Notes: generated by a model not told the origin, from the letters alone. Positions 17,583 through 27,670 are shown, counted from the stretch's first letter. The stretch: 64,000 bases of DNA from Bradyrhizobium ottawaense (GCF_900099825.1 NZ_LT629693.1:3855001-3919000); one strand, 5' to 3'. Program-made: numbers and translations.

Positions 17583-18746
17583 ATGACCGGGACGGGACTG
17601 CCGCTTGAGGGCGTAAGGGTCGTCGAAATGACCCATATGGTGATGGGCCCGACCTGCGGCATGGTTCTCGCGCAGCTGGGTGCCGAGATCATCAAGGTCG
17701 AGCCGCCGGCCGGCGACAAGACCCGCTCGCTCGGCGGCATGGGTACCGCGTTCTTCCCGCTGTTCAACCGCGGCAAACGCAGCATCGTGCTCGATTTCAA
17801 CAAGCCTGAAGACCGCGAAACTATGGACCGGCTGCTCGCCAGCGCCGACGTCTTCCTGGAAAACTTTCGCGACGGCCAGCTCGACAAGCAGGGGCTCGGC
17901 CCCGAGGAACTGCGCCGCAAGCATCCGCACCTGATCGTGGCCGGCCACAAGGGTTTTCTGTCCGGCCCCTACGAGCATCGCCCGGCGCTCGACGAGGTCG
18001 TGCAGATGATGTCGGGGCTCGCCGCCATGACCGGCACGCGCGACAAGCCGCAGCGCGTCGGTTCCTCCGCCAACGACATCATGGGCGGGATGTTCGGCGC
18101 GATTTCGATCCTGGCCGCGCTCTATCAGAAACGCGGGGGCCACAAGAACGGTGCCGACATCCGCATCGGACTGTTCGAAAACTGCCTGTTCCTGGTCGCC
18201 CAGCACATGGTCGAATATGAAATGACCGGCAACAAGCCGCGCTCGATGCCGGAGCGCGAGCATGCGTGGCCGATCTACGATATTTTCGATACCGCCGAAG
18301 GCGACCGCATCTTCATCGGCGTCGTCACCGAGGGTCACTGGTGGACCTTCTGCAAGGAATTCGGGTTGAAGGAATTTGCGGACGACCCGAGCTTGCGCAA
18401 CACCACGGACCGCATTCTGGCCCGCGGGCGGATCATTCCGCGCGTCGCCGAGGTGGTCAGGCAATGGAAGATGGCCGATCTGTCGGCCAAGCTCGATGAG
18501 CTGAATATCTGTTTCTCGCCGATCAACCGCCCTGAGGACCTGCTAACGGATCCGCATGTGCTGCGACCCGGCGGGCTGGTGCAGAATTTCAACGCCAATG
18601 GCGCGCCGTTCCGCGTTCCCGCGTTGCCGATCGAATGGAACGGCGGCAATATCGGCGAAGGGCTGAAAGTGCCGGTGCTGGGCGCCGATACCGACGCCGT
18701 TCGCGCCGAACTCGACAAACTTTCCTCAACCGACAACGCTGCGTGA
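17583..18746 (+). CDS. Class III CoA-transferase (CaiB/BaiF family)
   Basis: 387 residues, with GGACGGGAG before the ATG. The N-terminus LPLEGVRVVEMTHMVMGPTCGMVLAQLGAEIIKVEPPAGD and the FNRGKRSIVLDFNKPE block are typical of formyl-CoA-transferase-like enzymes, which move CoA between carboxylic acids through an aspartyl intermediate. The gene is followed after seven bases by an HMG-CoA lyase gene. The eukaryotic relative SUGCT transfers CoA from succinyl-CoA to hydroxymethylglutarate or itaconate, so this pair could activate and cleave such a branched dicarboxylate. That assignment is inference from pairing. Confidence 0.9.
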   Translation: MTGTGLPLEGVRVVEMTHMVMGPTCGMVLAQLGAEIIKVEPPAGDKTRSLGGMGTAFFPLFNRGKRSIVLDFNKPEDRETMDRLLASADVFLENFRDGQLDKQGLGPEELRRKHPHLIVAGHKGFLSGPYEHRPALDEVVQMMSGLAAMTGTRDKPQRVGSSANDIMGGMFGAISILAALYQKRGGHKNGADIRIGLFENCLFLVAQHMVEYEMTGNKPRSMPEREHAWPIYDIFDTAEGDRIFIGVVTEGHWWTFCKEFGLKEFADDPSLRNTTDRILARGRIIPRVAEVVRQWKMADLSAKLDELNICFSPINRPEDLLTDPHVLRPGGLVQNFNANGAPFRVPALPIEWNGGNIGEGLKVPVLGADTDAVRAELDKLSSTDNAA

Positions 18747-18753
18747 GGCCATC

Positions 18754-19701
18754 ATGACCCGTCTTCAAGACGTCTATCCCGACAACAGAGTGATCCTGCG
18801 CGAAGTGGGCCTGCGCGACGGCCTGCAACTGGTGAAGACGTTTCCGTCCACCGCCGCCAAGCAGCGCTGGATCCGCGAGGAGTATGCCGCGGGCGTGCGG
18901 CATTTCGAGGTTGGTTCGTTTCTACCTGCCAAGACCTTTCCGCAATTCGTCGACGTGCGCGAGATCATCCAGACGGTCGGCGCTCTGCCCGGCGCCTACG
19001 GCATTGCGCTGACGCTGAACGAGCGCGGCGTCAACGAGGCGCTGGCCTCAGGCGTTGCCGAAGTGGCGACGGTAGTCTCGGCCACCGAGGAACACAGCCA
19101 GGCCAACGCCAATCGCACGCGCGAATCGGCGATCGCCAACGTCAAGCGGCTGTGCGAATTGCGCGATGCCAGCGAACACAAGCCGATTATCAACGCCGCG
19201 GTCTCGATGGCGCTGGGCTGCTCGATCGTCGGCGCCGTTGACCCTGTGGAAGTGCTGCGAATCACGGAAAAACTGTTCGAGGCCGGCGTCGACATGGTCG
19301 CGATCGCCGATACCGTCGGCTTTGCCGGGCCGAAGCAGGTCGGCGAACTGACCGCTGGCGCGGTGAAGATTGCGGGGAACAAGCCGATCTGCATTCACCT
19401 GCACGACACCCGCGGCATGGGCATCGCGAATGCGTCGGCGGCGCTCGATGCCGGCGCACGCGTGCTCGACGGCTCGCTCGGCGGTCTCGGCGGCTGCCCG
19501 TTCGCGCCGGGCGCGACCGGCAATGTCGTGTTCGAGGATCTCGCGTTCCTGTGCGAGAGCAAGGGTTTCAAGACCGGCATCGATATCGAGAAACTGGTCG
19601 CGGTGCGCTCGATCCTGAAATCGGAAATGCCCGGCGAGGCGCTCTACGGCGGCATGGCGCGTGCGGGATTGCCGCGTGGCACGGCAGCGAAGGCGGCCTA
19701 G
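18754..19701 (+). CDS. Hydroxymethylglutaryl-CoA lyase-family enzyme
   Basis: 315 residues. A DRE-TIM-type barrel: the opening [10 protein letters not shown] supplies the metal and catalytic Arg/Asp, [10 protein letters not shown] the metal-binding His residues, and [14 protein letters not shown] the signature Cys loop of HMG-CoA lyase. The family splits 3-hydroxy-3-methylglutaryl-CoA to acetoacetate and acetyl-CoA, and relatives act on other branched 3-hydroxyacyl-CoAs. It is the second gene of the CoA-transferase operon, so the two probably act in sequence. Leucine-catabolism genes (liu), with which true HMG-CoA lyases often cluster, are not present here. Confidence 0.9.
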   Translation: MTRLQDVYPDNRVILREVGLRDGLQLVKTFPSTAAKQRWIREEYAAGVRHFEVGSFLPAKTFPQFVDVREIIQTVGALPGAYGIALTLNERGVNEALASGVAEVATVVSATEEHSQANANRTRESAIANVKRLCELRDASEHKPIINAAVSMALGCSIVGAVDPVEVLRITEKLFEAGVDMVAIADTVGFAGPKQVGELTAGAVKIAGNKPICIHLHDTRGMGIANASAALDAGARVLDGSLGGLGGCPFAPGATGNVVFEDLAFLCESKGFKTGIDIEKLVAVRSILKSEMPGEALYGGMARAGLPRGTAAKAA

Positions 19702-22112
19702 AGCCGCGTCACTCGCAAGCGCAGTGCGTTGCCGACCACGCTGACCGAGGACAGCGCCATCGCGGCGGCGGCGAGGATCGGCGATAGCAGCAGGCCGAAC
19801 GTTGGATAGAGAATGCCCGCAGCGATCGGGATGCCGGCCGCGTTATAGATGAACGCGAAGAACAGGTTCTGGCGGATATTGCGCATCGTCGCCTGCGACA
19901 GTTTTCGCGCCCGGACGATGCCGCCGAGATCGCCGCCGAGCAGCGTGATCCCCGCACTTTCCATCGCGACGTCGGTACCGGTCCCCATCGCGATGCCGAC
20001 TTCGGCCGCAGCCAGCGCCGGCGCGTCGTTGACGCCGTCGCCGGCCATCGCGACGATTTTGCCGCTCTTCTGCAGCTTCGCGACAACAGCGCTTTTCTGA
20101 TCGGGCAGCACTTCGGCCTCGACATCGTCGATGCCAAGCGTCCGCGCCACCGCGTTCGCGGTGGTCTTGTTGTCGCCGGTCAGCATGATGACCTTGATGC
20201 CTTCGGCGGCCAGCGCCTTCAGCGCATCTCGTGTCGACGCCTTGATGGGATCGGCGATCGCGAACAGTGCGGCCAGCTCGCCATCAACCGCGACGTTGAT
20301 GACGGTGGCGCCGTCGCGGCGCAGCAGCTCGCTTTGCGCCTGCAGCGAACTGGTGTCGATACCGAGCGAGGTCAGGTAATTCGCATTGCCGAGCACAATG
20401 GCCTTGCCGTCAACCTTGCCGGTAGCGCCCTTGCCAGTCGGAGAATCGAATTCCTCGACCTTGCCCAATTCGAGATTGCGTTCCATCGCCGCCCGCACGA
20501 TGGCGTCGGCCAGCGGATGTTCGCTGGCGCGTTCCACACTCGCCGCGAATCTTACGACATCGGCGACTTCGAACGCATCGGTTGTCACCACGCCGACGAC
20601 TTTTGGCTTTCCTTCGGTCAGCGTTCCCGTCTTGTCGACCACCAGCGTGTCGATCTTTTCCATGCGCTCGAGCGCCTCGGCGTTCTTGATCAGCACGCCG
20701 GCCTGCGCGCCGCGGCCGACGCCGACCATGATCGACATCGGGGTGGCCAAGCCGAGCGCGCAGGGGCAGGCGATGATCAGCACGCTGACGGCCGCGACCA
20801 GGCCGAACGCCATGCGCGGCTCCGGTCCGAACCAGGCCCAGGCGGCGAACGCCAGCAGCGCCACGGCAATCACCGTCGGCACGAACCAGCCTGCGACCTG
20901 ATCGGCGAGCCGCTGGATCGGCGCGCGCGAGCGTTGCGCGTCCGCCACCATCTGGACGATCTGCGACAACAGCGTGTCGCGGCCGACCTTGTCGGCACGC
21001 ATGACGAAGCCGCCGGACTGGTTCAGCGTGCCGGCGATGACCTTGTCGCCGCTCTCCTTGGTGACCGGCATGGATTCGCCGGTCACCAGCGATTCATCGA
21101 GCGCCGAGCGGCCTTCGAGGATGACGCCGTCGACCGGTACTTTTTCACCGGGCCGCACGCGCAGGCGATCGCCGACCGCGAGGCTGTCGATCTCGACCTC
21201 TTGGTCGGTGTCATCCTGGCCGATCCGCCGCGCGGTTTTCGGCGCGAGCTGCAGCAGCGCCTTGATCGCCCCCGACGTCGCCTCGCGGGCGCGCAGTTCG
21301 AGCACCTGGCCCAGCAGCACCAGCACGGTGATGACGGCGGCCGATTCAAAATAGACCGCGACTGCGCCGCCATGGCTGCGGAAGGTTTCCGGAAAAATTC
21401 CCGGCGCGACCGTCGCCACGACGCTGTAGAAATACGCCACGCCGGTGCCGATCGCGATCAGCGTGAACATGTTGAGATGGCGCGTCACCAGCGATTGCCA
21501 GCCGCGTACGAAAAACGGCCAGCCGGCCCACAGCACCACGGGGGTCGCGAAGGCGAACTGAATCCAGTTCGATAGCGCTGGCTCGATCAGGCCATGCCCG
21601 CCGACCAGATGCCCGCCCATCTCCAGAGCCACCGCCGGCACCGCGAGCACGAGACCGATCCAGAACCGGCGCGTCATGTCCTTGAGTTCCGGATTGGGGG
21701 CATCGTCGAGGCTCGCGACCTCCGGCTCCAGCGCCATGCCGCAGATCGGGCAGCTTCCGGGCCCGACCTGGCGGATCTCCGGATGCATCGGGCAGGTATA
21801 GATCGCGCCTTCGGGCACGGCGGCCTTCGGCTTAGAGTCTTTCTCGAGATAGGAAACCGGATCGGCCGCAAACTTGGTGCGGCAGCGGGCCGAGCAGAAA
21901 TGGAAAGTCTCGCCGCGAGTGTCGAAGCGGTGCTTGCTGGTCGCAGGGTCGACCTTCATGCCGCAAACGGGGTCGAGCACGCGAACCGTATCGTCCGCCT
22001 GATGGCTGGTGTCGGCGTGATGCTGATGGCCGTGGCCTGAGTGATCATGGCCGCCGCAGCAGGCGGACTTCGCTGCAGTGTCGCCATGAACAGAATGTTC
22101 GGCTTTGGTCAT
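19698..22112 (-). CDS. copA: Cu(+)/Ag(+)-translocating P-type ATPase
   Basis: 804 residues. A His/Cys-rich tail ([18 protein letters not shown]) is followed by a YHS domain ([21 protein letters not shown], with [12 protein letters not shown]) and a heavy-metal-binding [21 protein letters not shown] motif instead of ferredoxin-like HMA domains. The core shows the membrane CPC motif ([13 protein letters not shown]), the phosphorylated Asp in DKTGTLTEG, the [11 protein letters not shown]is-Pro motif and the [16 protein letters not shown] hinge. It exports monovalent copper or silver to the periplasm. It is divergent from csoR, and the operator between them makes copper-induced derepression likely. 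Its last four bases overlap the end of the convergent HMG-CoA lyase gene. Confidence 0.93.
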   Translation of the reverse strand: MTKAEHSVHGDTAAKSACCGGHDHSGHGHQHHADTSHQADDTVRVLDPVCGMKVDPATSKHRFDTRGETFHFCSARCRTKFAADPVSYLEKDSKPKAAVPEGAIYTCPMHPEIRQVGPGSCPICGMALEPEVASLDDAPNPELKDMTRRFWIGLVLAVPAVALEMGGHLVGGHGLIEPALSNWIQFAFATPVVLWAGWPFFVRGWQSLVTRHLNMFTLIAIGTGVAYFYSVVATVAPGIFPETFRSHGGAVAVYFESAAVITVLVLLGQVLELRAREATSGAIKALLQLAPKTARRIGQDDTDQEVEIDSLAVGDRLRVRPGEKVPVDGVILEGRSALDESLVTGESMPVTKESGDKVIAGTLNQSGGFVMRADKVGRDTLLSQIVQMVADAQRSRAPIQRLADQVAGWFVPTVIAVALLAFAAWAWFGPEPRMAFGLVAAVSVLIIACPCALGLATPMSIMVGVGRGAQAGVLIKNAEALERMEKIDTLVVDKTGTLTEGKPKVVGVVTTDAFEVADVVRFAASVERASEHPLADAIVRAAMERNLELGKVEEFDSPTGKGATGKVDGKAIVLGNANYLTSLGIDTSSLQAQSELLRRDGATVINVAVDGELAALFAIADPIKASTRDALKALAAEGIKVIMLTGDNKTTANAVARTLGIDDVEAEVLPDQKSAVVAKLQKSGKIVAMAGDGVNDAPALAAAEVGIAMGTGTDVAMESAGITLLGGDLGGIVRARKLSQATMRNIRQNLFFAFIYNAAGIPIAAGILYPTFGLLLSPILAAAAMALSSVSVVGNALRLRVTRL

Positions 22113-22136
22113 CGACGTCTCCGGCTCTTGAAAACT

Positions 22137-22153
22137 ATACCCTATGGGGGTAT
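22137..22153. promoter_or_regulatory. CsoR operator
   Basis: An inverted repeat ATACCC-TAT-GGGGGTAT in the 50-base gap between the divergent copA and csoR genes. GC-tract palindromes of the ATACCC...GGGTAT type are the known binding sites of CsoR repressors. Its position ten bases before the csoR ATG and about 25 bases before the copA ATG would let one repressor tetramer pair block both promoters. Confidence 0.8.
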
Positions 22154-22162
22154 ATAGGACGC

Positions 22163-22438
22163 ATGCGAAAAGACATCAAGACTTCCTGTCAGAAACGTCT
22201 CAGCCGGATCGAGGGCCAGGTCCGCGGACTCTCGAAGATGGTCGACGAGGACCGCTACTGCATTGATATCGTGACCCAGATATCGGCGGTCCGGGCGGCG
22301 CTGCGGCGCGTCGAGGAGGAAGTGCTGCGGGATCATGTGTCGCATTGCGTCGAGCACGCCATCACCAGCGGCAACAAGGCCGACCAGCGCGAAAAGATCG
22401 CGGAGCTGATGGCCGTGATCGGCCGCTCTGACCGGTAG
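22163..22438 (+). CDS. csoR: CsoR-type copper-sensing repressor
   Basis: 91 residues, an all-helical CsoR/RcnR protein ([20 protein letters not shown]). The Cu(I) ligands have the correct spacing for CsoR: Cys33 in DRYC, His58 and Cys62 in [10 protein letters not shown], matching the Cys36-His61-Cys65 spacing of the Mycobacterium tuberculosis protein; an RcnR-type N-terminal His is not seen. Copper binding releases it from DNA. It is divergent from the copper ATPase and has a matching operator just upstream, so it very likely regulates both. Confidence 0.92.
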   Translation: MRKDIKTSCQKRLSRIEGQVRGLSKMVDEDRYCIDIVTQISAVRAALRRVEEEVLRDHVSHCVEHAITSGNKADQREKIAELMAVIGRSDR

Positions 22439-22535
22439 ATACCTGGATCAACGTGCCTCAGTCGCGACAATGCCCGCGCTTGTTGTTTCGTCATACCCGG
22501 CTTGCTAGCGTGGCGGGCCGGGTTTAGTCGAACTG

Positions 22536-24785
22536 GTGCGGTCGTTTGCCGACCGTAGCGGGTATCATGCAGGGGCATGGGCGTTGCGTGTTCTCGCTTG
22601 GAGGCTATTTCCTGCCGCAGCGTCGCTGCTCGCGCTCGTGTCTCCGGCCGGTGCTCAAACCGTTGCGGCAGTGACGCCAGGCCAGCTTCCCGCGGTGACG
22701 GTTACGTCGCCCGACAATCCACCACCGAAGCGGACCAAACCGACACCACGTCCTGCACGGAGCGCGCGAAGTACCACTGCGGTCCAGCCGATCCCGCCCG
22801 CGGCACCGTCCGCCAGCGGTGTGACATCCGGCTCTGCCACGTCAGGACCGGGCAATCTCCAGCCCACGGCGGCCAGCGAGAAAATCATCAGTGGCGAGGA
22901 ATTGAATGCGCGGCCGGCCGCGCGCGTCGGCGAGCTGCTGGAGGCGGTGCCGGGCCTGATCGTGACCCAGCATTCCGGCGAGGGCAAAGCCAACCAGTAT
23001 TTTCTGCGCGGTTTCAATCTCGACCACGGCACGGACCTCGCCATTTCCGTTGACGGCATGCCGGTGAACATGCCGACCCATGGCCACGGACAGGGTTACG
23101 CCGATATCAACTTCCTGATCCCGGAGCTGGTGCAGTCGGTCAACGTGCGCAAAGGGCCGTACTTCGCCGACAAGAGCGATTTCGCGTCTGCCGGCGCGGT
23201 TGACATCGACTACGTCAGCAAGCTGCCGAACAACATCGCCGAACTGACCTTCGGAAGTTTCGGCTACCAGCGCGCGCTGGCAGCGGGATCGACCGCCGCA
23301 GGCAACGGTACGCTGCTCACAGCTTTCGAGGCCGACAAATATAACGGCCCGTGGGATGTGCCGGATAATGTGCGCAAGCTGAACGGGGTCCTGCGCTACA
23401 GCCAGGGTACCGCGACCGACGGATTCACGCTGTCGGCGATGGCTTACGCCAACGGCTGGAACGCGACCGATCAGGTGGCGCAGCGCGCGATCGACCAGGG
23501 CGTGATCGGCCGGCTCGGCTCGCTCGATCCGACCGATGGCGGCACGTCGAGCCGGTTCTCGCTGTCGAGCAACTGGGCGCAATCGAGTGCGTACGGCGAG
23601 ACCAAGGTCAACGCCTATGTGATCCGCTCCTCGCTGCAGCTTTTCAACGACTTCACTTATTTCCTCGACGATCCCGTCAACGGCGATCAGTTCAGCCAGA
23701 CCGACCGGCGCACCGTGTACGGGCTCGATGCCAGCCATGCCTTCGCGGTGCGCTTTGCCGGTATCGAAACCCAGACGCGCGTCGGCCTGCAGACCCGCGG
23801 CGATGACATTGACGTTGGCCTGTTCAAGACCATCGCCCGCGAGACGCTGTCGATCGTTCGCGAAGACAGTGTGAAGGAAGGCAATGTCGGCCTGTGGGCG
23901 GACACCACGGCGAGATGGACCGACTGGCTGCGCACCACGGTCGGTATCCGTGAAGATTATTTTGCCGGACGTGTCGTCAGCGATACGCCGCAGAACTCCG
24001 GAAACGCACAGGCGTCGATGACGAGCCCCAAGGCCGGGATCGTACTGGGGCCCTGGTACCGGACTGAATTCTACGGCAATGCCGGTTACGGCCTGCACTC
24101 CAACGATATCCGCGGCGCCACCATCACCGTCGATCCCAACGACAAGGTGACGCCGCTCGACCGCGTGCCGCTGCTGGTTCGCTCCAAGGGCGCCGAAATC
24201 GGGATCCGCACCAAGGTGATCGATGGCCTCACCAGCACGCTCGCCGTGTTCGTGCTCGATTTCGATTCCGAATTGCTGTTCGTCGGCGACGCCGGCACCA
24301 CCGAGCCGAGCCGTCCCAGCCGCCGCCTCGGCGTCGAATGGACCAACCAGTACAAGATGCTGCCGTGGATGACGTTCGATTTCGATCTCGCCTATACGCG
24401 TGCCCGCTTCACCAATTTTGATCCCGTCGGTGATTTCATCCCGGGCGCGCCGGCTTGGGTGGCGAGTGGCGGCGTGACGTTCGGGGCTGATAGCGGCTGG
24501 TTCGGCGCGTTGCGCGGGCGCTATTTCGGTCCGCGTCCGCTGATCGAGGACGACAGCGTCCGCTCGCAGCCGTCGCTGATCTTCAATGCGCGCGCCGGCT
24601 ACAAGTTCGACAACGGGCTGCGGATGCAGCTCGACGTGTTGAATCTCTTCAACGCCAAGACCAACGAGATCGAATATTATTATCTGTCGCGATTGCCGGG
24701 CGAGCCGATCGACGGCGTCGCCGATCGCCATGTGCATCCGGCGGAGCCGCTCGCGGTGCGGCTGACATTGGCGGCGAAGTTTTAA
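22536..24785 (+). CDS. TonB-dependent outer-membrane receptor
   Basis: Up to 749 residues. A signal peptide (VLAWRLFPAAASLLALVSPAGAQ) is followed by a Pro/Thr-rich linker, a plug domain (ARVGELLEAVPGLIVTQHSG, FLRGFNLDHGTDLAISVDGM, NVRKGPYFADKSDFASAGA) and a 22-strand barrel ending in the C-terminal Phe. The start is uncertain: the GTG at 22536 is listed, but a TTG at 22584 with AGGGGC upstream would give a shorter, more normal signal peptide. The plug has a His-containing loop MPTHGHGQGYADINF. Substrate unknown; the adjacent copper genes hint at a metal, but the two are separately transcribed. It ends four bases inside the convergent YiiX-like gene. Confidence 0.88.
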   Translation: MRSFADRSGYHAGAWALRVLAWRLFPAAASLLALVSPAGAQTVAAVTPGQLPAVTVTSPDNPPPKRTKPTPRPARSARSTTAVQPIPPAAPSASGVTSGSATSGPGNLQPTAASEKIISGEELNARPAARVGELLEAVPGLIVTQHSGEGKANQYFLRGFNLDHGTDLAISVDGMPVNMPTHGHGQGYADINFLIPELVQSVNVRKGPYFADKSDFASAGAVDIDYVSKLPNNIAELTFGSFGYQRALAAGSTAAGNGTLLTAFEADKYNGPWDVPDNVRKLNGVLRYSQGTATDGFTLSAMAYANGWNATDQVAQRAIDQGVIGRLGSLDPTDGGTSSRFSLSSNWAQSSAYGETKVNAYVIRSSLQLFNDFTYFLDDPVNGDQFSQTDRRTVYGLDASHAFAVRFAGIETQTRVGLQTRGDDIDVGLFKTIARETLSIVREDSVKEGNVGLWADTTARWTDWLRTTVGIREDYFAGRVVSDTPQNSGNAQASMTSPKAGIVLGPWYRTEFYGNAGYGLHSNDIRGATITVDPNDKVTPLDRVPLLVRSKGAEIGIRTKVIDGLTSTLAVFVLDFDSELLFVGDAGTTEPSRPSRRLGVEWTNQYKMLPWMTFDFDLAYTRARFTNFDPVGDFIPGAPAWVASGGVTFGADSGWFGALRGRYFGPRPLIEDDSVRSQPSLIFNARAGYKFDNGLRMQLDVLNLFNAKTNEIEYYYLSRLPGEPIDGVADRHVHPAEPLAVRLTLAAKF

Positions 24786-25771
24786 GCCGCCTCCGACACC
24801 TTGTCTTGCGGACCGGCGTGGTGTTCCGGCGGGTGGACCGGGACATCTTCGACGGCGGGGAACTGTTCCGGCACGGTCACGCGTTCGACCATCGCCGATT
24901 CAGCGGCGGCGGGGGTCACTTCCGCAGCCGGAAGCGGCGCCTCTTGGTCAACCTCTTCAGGAACAACTGGCGGCGATTCGACCGATGGAAACACTCCGAA
25001 TTCGCCGGCTACCTCCGGGAGCGGCTTCTGCTTATCGGCCCAATGCAAGGCGGTGTAGTCGAAGCCGTGCACGATGGTGGGTTTGACGATTTCGAAATAG
25101 GGCGAGATATCGAAGTCGCGCGGCATGTAGAGCGAGGAATCGCGGATATGCAGGATCTCGCGCCGGGCCTTGCGGGAGGCGGCGCGGGTAATCTTGGGCA
25201 GGATCGGGTAGCGCACGGCGTCGAACGCCTGCGCGATCAGTGCCGAGCAGATGATCTTGGTCGGATCGCCGGAACCGAACGCGATCATGCGCCGCCGCCA
25301 GCGCTGCGGCACCGGCAGCGGGATCAGGTAGCGCATCAGGTCGACGATGTTCTTGGTGTCGTAGCCGAAGCCGATCCGGTTGATGGCGTAGCGGCACACC
25401 GTGGTGCGGTCCTCGTAGGACAGGCCGACCGGCCGGCAGAGGCGGGTGTGATAGGGATAATATTTCGACAGCGGCGCCGAGGTCACGCCCTCGCCGACAT
25501 TGGCCTCGATCAGGACATGCGGCTCGCCGTCGGGCTCGGTCGCGCCGCCCACCGGGCCGACATAGAGTGCGGCATGCGACCAGGTCGATTGGGTGAGGTA
25601 TTTGATGATGCCGGAAATCCGGTTGTTGCCTTCGACCAGCAGCACGTCGCCGGGCTCGATGATTCCGCGCAGATGTTCGGGGTCGCTGGGTGTGAACGGC
25701 TCATAGCCCGGGACTTCCTTCTGGAGGTACCTCGCAATCAACTGGCCGATAGTATCGAGCACTACGCCCAT
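24782..25771 (-). CDS. YiiX/YebB-like NlpC/P60-type cysteine hydrolase
   Basis: 329 residues from the ATG at 25771. The permuted papain-like fold is recognisable: GDVLLVEGNNRISGIIKYLT, the His-bearing STWSHAALYVG (His66) and the Cys-bearing TKIICSALIAQAFDA (Cys175); this circularly permuted order (His before Cys) is normal for the YiiX/LRAT-like branch. Substrates of the family range from lipids to cell-wall peptides and are unknown here. The last ~70 residues are Pro/Glu/Val-rich and probably disordered. No signal peptide is visible, although MGVVLDTIGQLIARYL could be an amphipathic helix. Confidence 0.85.
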   Translation of the reverse strand: MGVVLDTIGQLIARYLQKEVPGYEPFTPSDPEHLRGIIEPGDVLLVEGNNRISGIIKYLTQSTWSHAALYVGPVGGATEPDGEPHVLIEANVGEGVTSAPLSKYYPYHTRLCRPVGLSYEDRTTVCRYAINRIGFGYDTKNIVDLMRYLIPLPVPQRWRRRMIAFGSGDPTKIICSALIAQAFDAVRYPILPKITRAASRKARREILHIRDSSLYMPRDFDISPYFEIVKPTIVHGFDYTALHWADKQKPLPEVAGEFGVFPSVESPPVVPEEVDQEAPLPAAEVTPAAAESAMVERVTVPEQFPAVEDVPVHPPEHHAGPQDKVSEAA

Positions 25772-25974
25772 CAAACTCTCCCCAGCGCGGCTTGTTCGTC
25801 CGCCTTTTTTTGTTCCCTTAGCATGGTCTCAAGCCGTTTCAATTTAGTTCATGCGTGAAGCGGATCAATCATGATTGATTTACCATGAGTGTTGCTGCGC
25901 ACCGTGAGATGCGGCACAGTTCGCTAGCTGTTCTCTTTTCCCTAGATTTCCTGCAAGACCCCGGAAACCATGCC

Positions 25975-27396
25975 ATGACAATGACCCGCCGCGATTTCCT
26001 GTCGGCGTCCGCGGCACTGGCGGTGACCCCGGTGCTTGCCGGTCGTGCGGGAGCCGCGCCGTTGCCGCGCGAGGCCGACATCGTCGTGATCGGCGCCGGC
26101 GCGGCCGGTATTGCTGCGGCGCGGCGGATCATGGCGGCGAACCGCAAGGTGATCGTGGTAGAGGCGGCAAGCCAGATCGGCGGCCGCTGCCAGACCGATG
26201 TCACGAGCTTCGACGTGCCGTTCGACCGCGGCGCCCGCTGGATGCACAACCCCGACACCAATCCGATGATCAGGCTGGCGCGCTCGGCCGGGCTCGAGAT
26301 CACGACCGCGCCGTCGGGCCAGAAGATCCGCGTCGGCCGCCGCAACGCCCGCCCCGGCGAGACCGAGGAATTTCTTGCGGCCCTGGTGCGCACCAATCGC
26401 GCCATCGATGAAGCCTCGCGCAAGAGCGACGTTTCCTGCGCGTCGGTACTGCCGAAGGATCTCGGCGACTGGGCCGGTACCGCGGAGTTCGTGCTCGGCG
26501 CCAATTTCGCGGGCAAGGATCTCAAGGATATCTCCGTCGCCGACAAGGCGCGGGCGCAGGACCGCAATACCGCGATCGGCTGCCGCCAGGGGCTCGGCAC
26601 GCTGGTCGCCAAGCTCGGCGAGCAGGTGCCGCTGTCGCTGTCGACGCCGGCCAGCCGCATCGCGTGGGGCAGCCGCGACGTCACGGTGGAGACGCCGTCC
26701 GGCAAGATCGCCGCGCGCGCCGCCATCATCACGGTGTCGAGCAACGTGCTGGCGGCGGGCAATATCAAGTTCACCCCTGATATCCCCAAGCGCACGCTCG
26801 ATGCCGCGACAAGACTGAGCCTCGGCAGCTATGACCGGATTGCGCTGCAGATGCCGGGCAATCCGCTCGGCCTTTCCCGCGACGACGTCATCATCGAACA
26901 AAGCAATTCGACCAGGACCGCGTTGATGTTCGCCAACATGGGCGGCTCGTCGCTCTGTTCGATCGACGTCGGCGGATCGTTCGGCCGCGATCTCTCCGCC
27001 CAGGGCGAGGCGGCGATGGTTGCGTTTGCGGTGGAGTGGCTCGGCAAGCTGTTCGGCAGCGAAGCCGCGGCGGCGGTGAAGAAATCGAGCGCGACGCGCT
27101 GGAATGCCGCGCCGTTCGCGCTTGGCGCGATGTCGGTCGCGGGACCCGGCGGCCAGGCGTCGCGAAAGGTCCTGACCGAGCCGGTCGGCTGCATGTATCT
27201 CGCCGGCGAGGCCACCCACGAAACGCTGTGGGGAACGATCGACGGCGCCTGGGAAAGCGGCGAGCGCGCCGCTGAAGCGGCGTTGCGCCGGATCGGTGCG
27301 TTGAAGGATGCCGAACCGGCAGTCCCGGTGCGGGCACCGCGGCCGCAGCGGCGCGCGCCGGCGCGGCAGGCGACACCGTTCTCGCCGATCCATTGA
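25975..27396 (+). CDS. FAD-dependent amine oxidase with Tat-like signal
   Basis: 473 residues from the ATG at 25975; the frame opens at 25885, but the residues before are not family-like. The N-terminus TRRDFLSASAALAV resembles a twin-arginine signal. The Rossmann motif VVIGAGAAGIAAARRI, the GGRCQT FAD loop and the C-terminal YLAGEATHETLWGTIDGAWESGE define a flavin amine oxidase. It should oxidise an amine to aldehyde and H2O2 in the periplasm. Pro/Arg-rich residues form the C-terminus (PVRAPRPQRRAPARQ). It has no operon partner on the plus strand, and a repeat cluster follows. Confidence 0.88.
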   Translation: MTMTRRDFLSASAALAVTPVLAGRAGAAPLPREADIVVIGAGAAGIAAARRIMAANRKVIVVEAASQIGGRCQTDVTSFDVPFDRGARWMHNPDTNPMIRLARSAGLEITTAPSGQKIRVGRRNARPGETEEFLAALVRTNRAIDEASRKSDVSCASVLPKDLGDWAGTAEFVLGANFAGKDLKDISVADKARAQDRNTAIGCRQGLGTLVAKLGEQVPLSLSTPASRIAWGSRDVTVETPSGKIAARAAIITVSSNVLAAGNIKFTPDIPKRTLDAATRLSLGSYDRIALQMPGNPLGLSRDDVIIEQSNSTRTALMFANMGGSSLCSIDVGGSFGRDLSAQGEAAMVAFAVEWLGKLFGSEAAAAVKKSSATRWNAAPFALGAMSVAGPGGQASRKVLTEPVGCMYLAGEATHETLWGTIDGAWESGERAAEAALRRIGALKDAEPAVPVRAPRPQRRAPARQATPFSPIH

Positions 27397-27424
27397 CGGG
27401 ATGACATAGGGCCGTTCTCTCTTA

Positions 27425-27630
27425 CCCTCCCCTAGAGGGGTCCGAGACGAGCGAAGCTCGCTCGTGGGTCGACGCGCCTCGGCGACGCGTAGCGTCGTCC
27501 GGTAGCGGCGGGGTGGGGTGACGGTCTCTCCTCACGAGCAGTGCCTGAGTTGAGAGATGACCCCACCCCGTCTCACATTCCGCTGCGCTCCATGTGAGCC
27601 GACCCTCCCCCTCCAGGGGAGGGTGCGATC
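27425..27630. repeat. Large composite palindrome, repeat family C
   Basis: About 205 bases with nested inverted arms: TACCCTCCCC near 27424 and GGGGAGGGTGCG near 27617-27628 form the outer pair, and GGGTGGGGTGACGGTCTCTC against GAGAGATGACCCCACCCCG the inner pair, with the centre near 27540. Small palindromes (AGCGAAGCTCGCT, GACGCTACGCGTC-like) are embedded in one arm. It sits between amine oxidase and the convergent TauE gene. Its ACCCTCCCC stems resemble the repeat family around the DUF559 gene at 30.9-31.6 kb. Confidence 0.7.
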
Positions 27631-27670
27631 AAACTCTCCGGCATCAAACTCTTCGCGACGATCCGAGTAT

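Noticed and set aside
22842..24737. Long open frame on the minus strand across the TonB receptor gene
   Set aside because: It is a codon-bias shadow: high-GC genes leave the antisense frame open, and the peptide is His/Arg/Asp-rich without any domain. The same applies to the long frames opposite amine oxidase (25942-27393), rpoN (48770-50425), MFS genes and others.
24782..25771. YiiX-like protein as a lipoprotein
   Set aside because: No lipobox Cys or classical signal peptide is present at the N-terminus.
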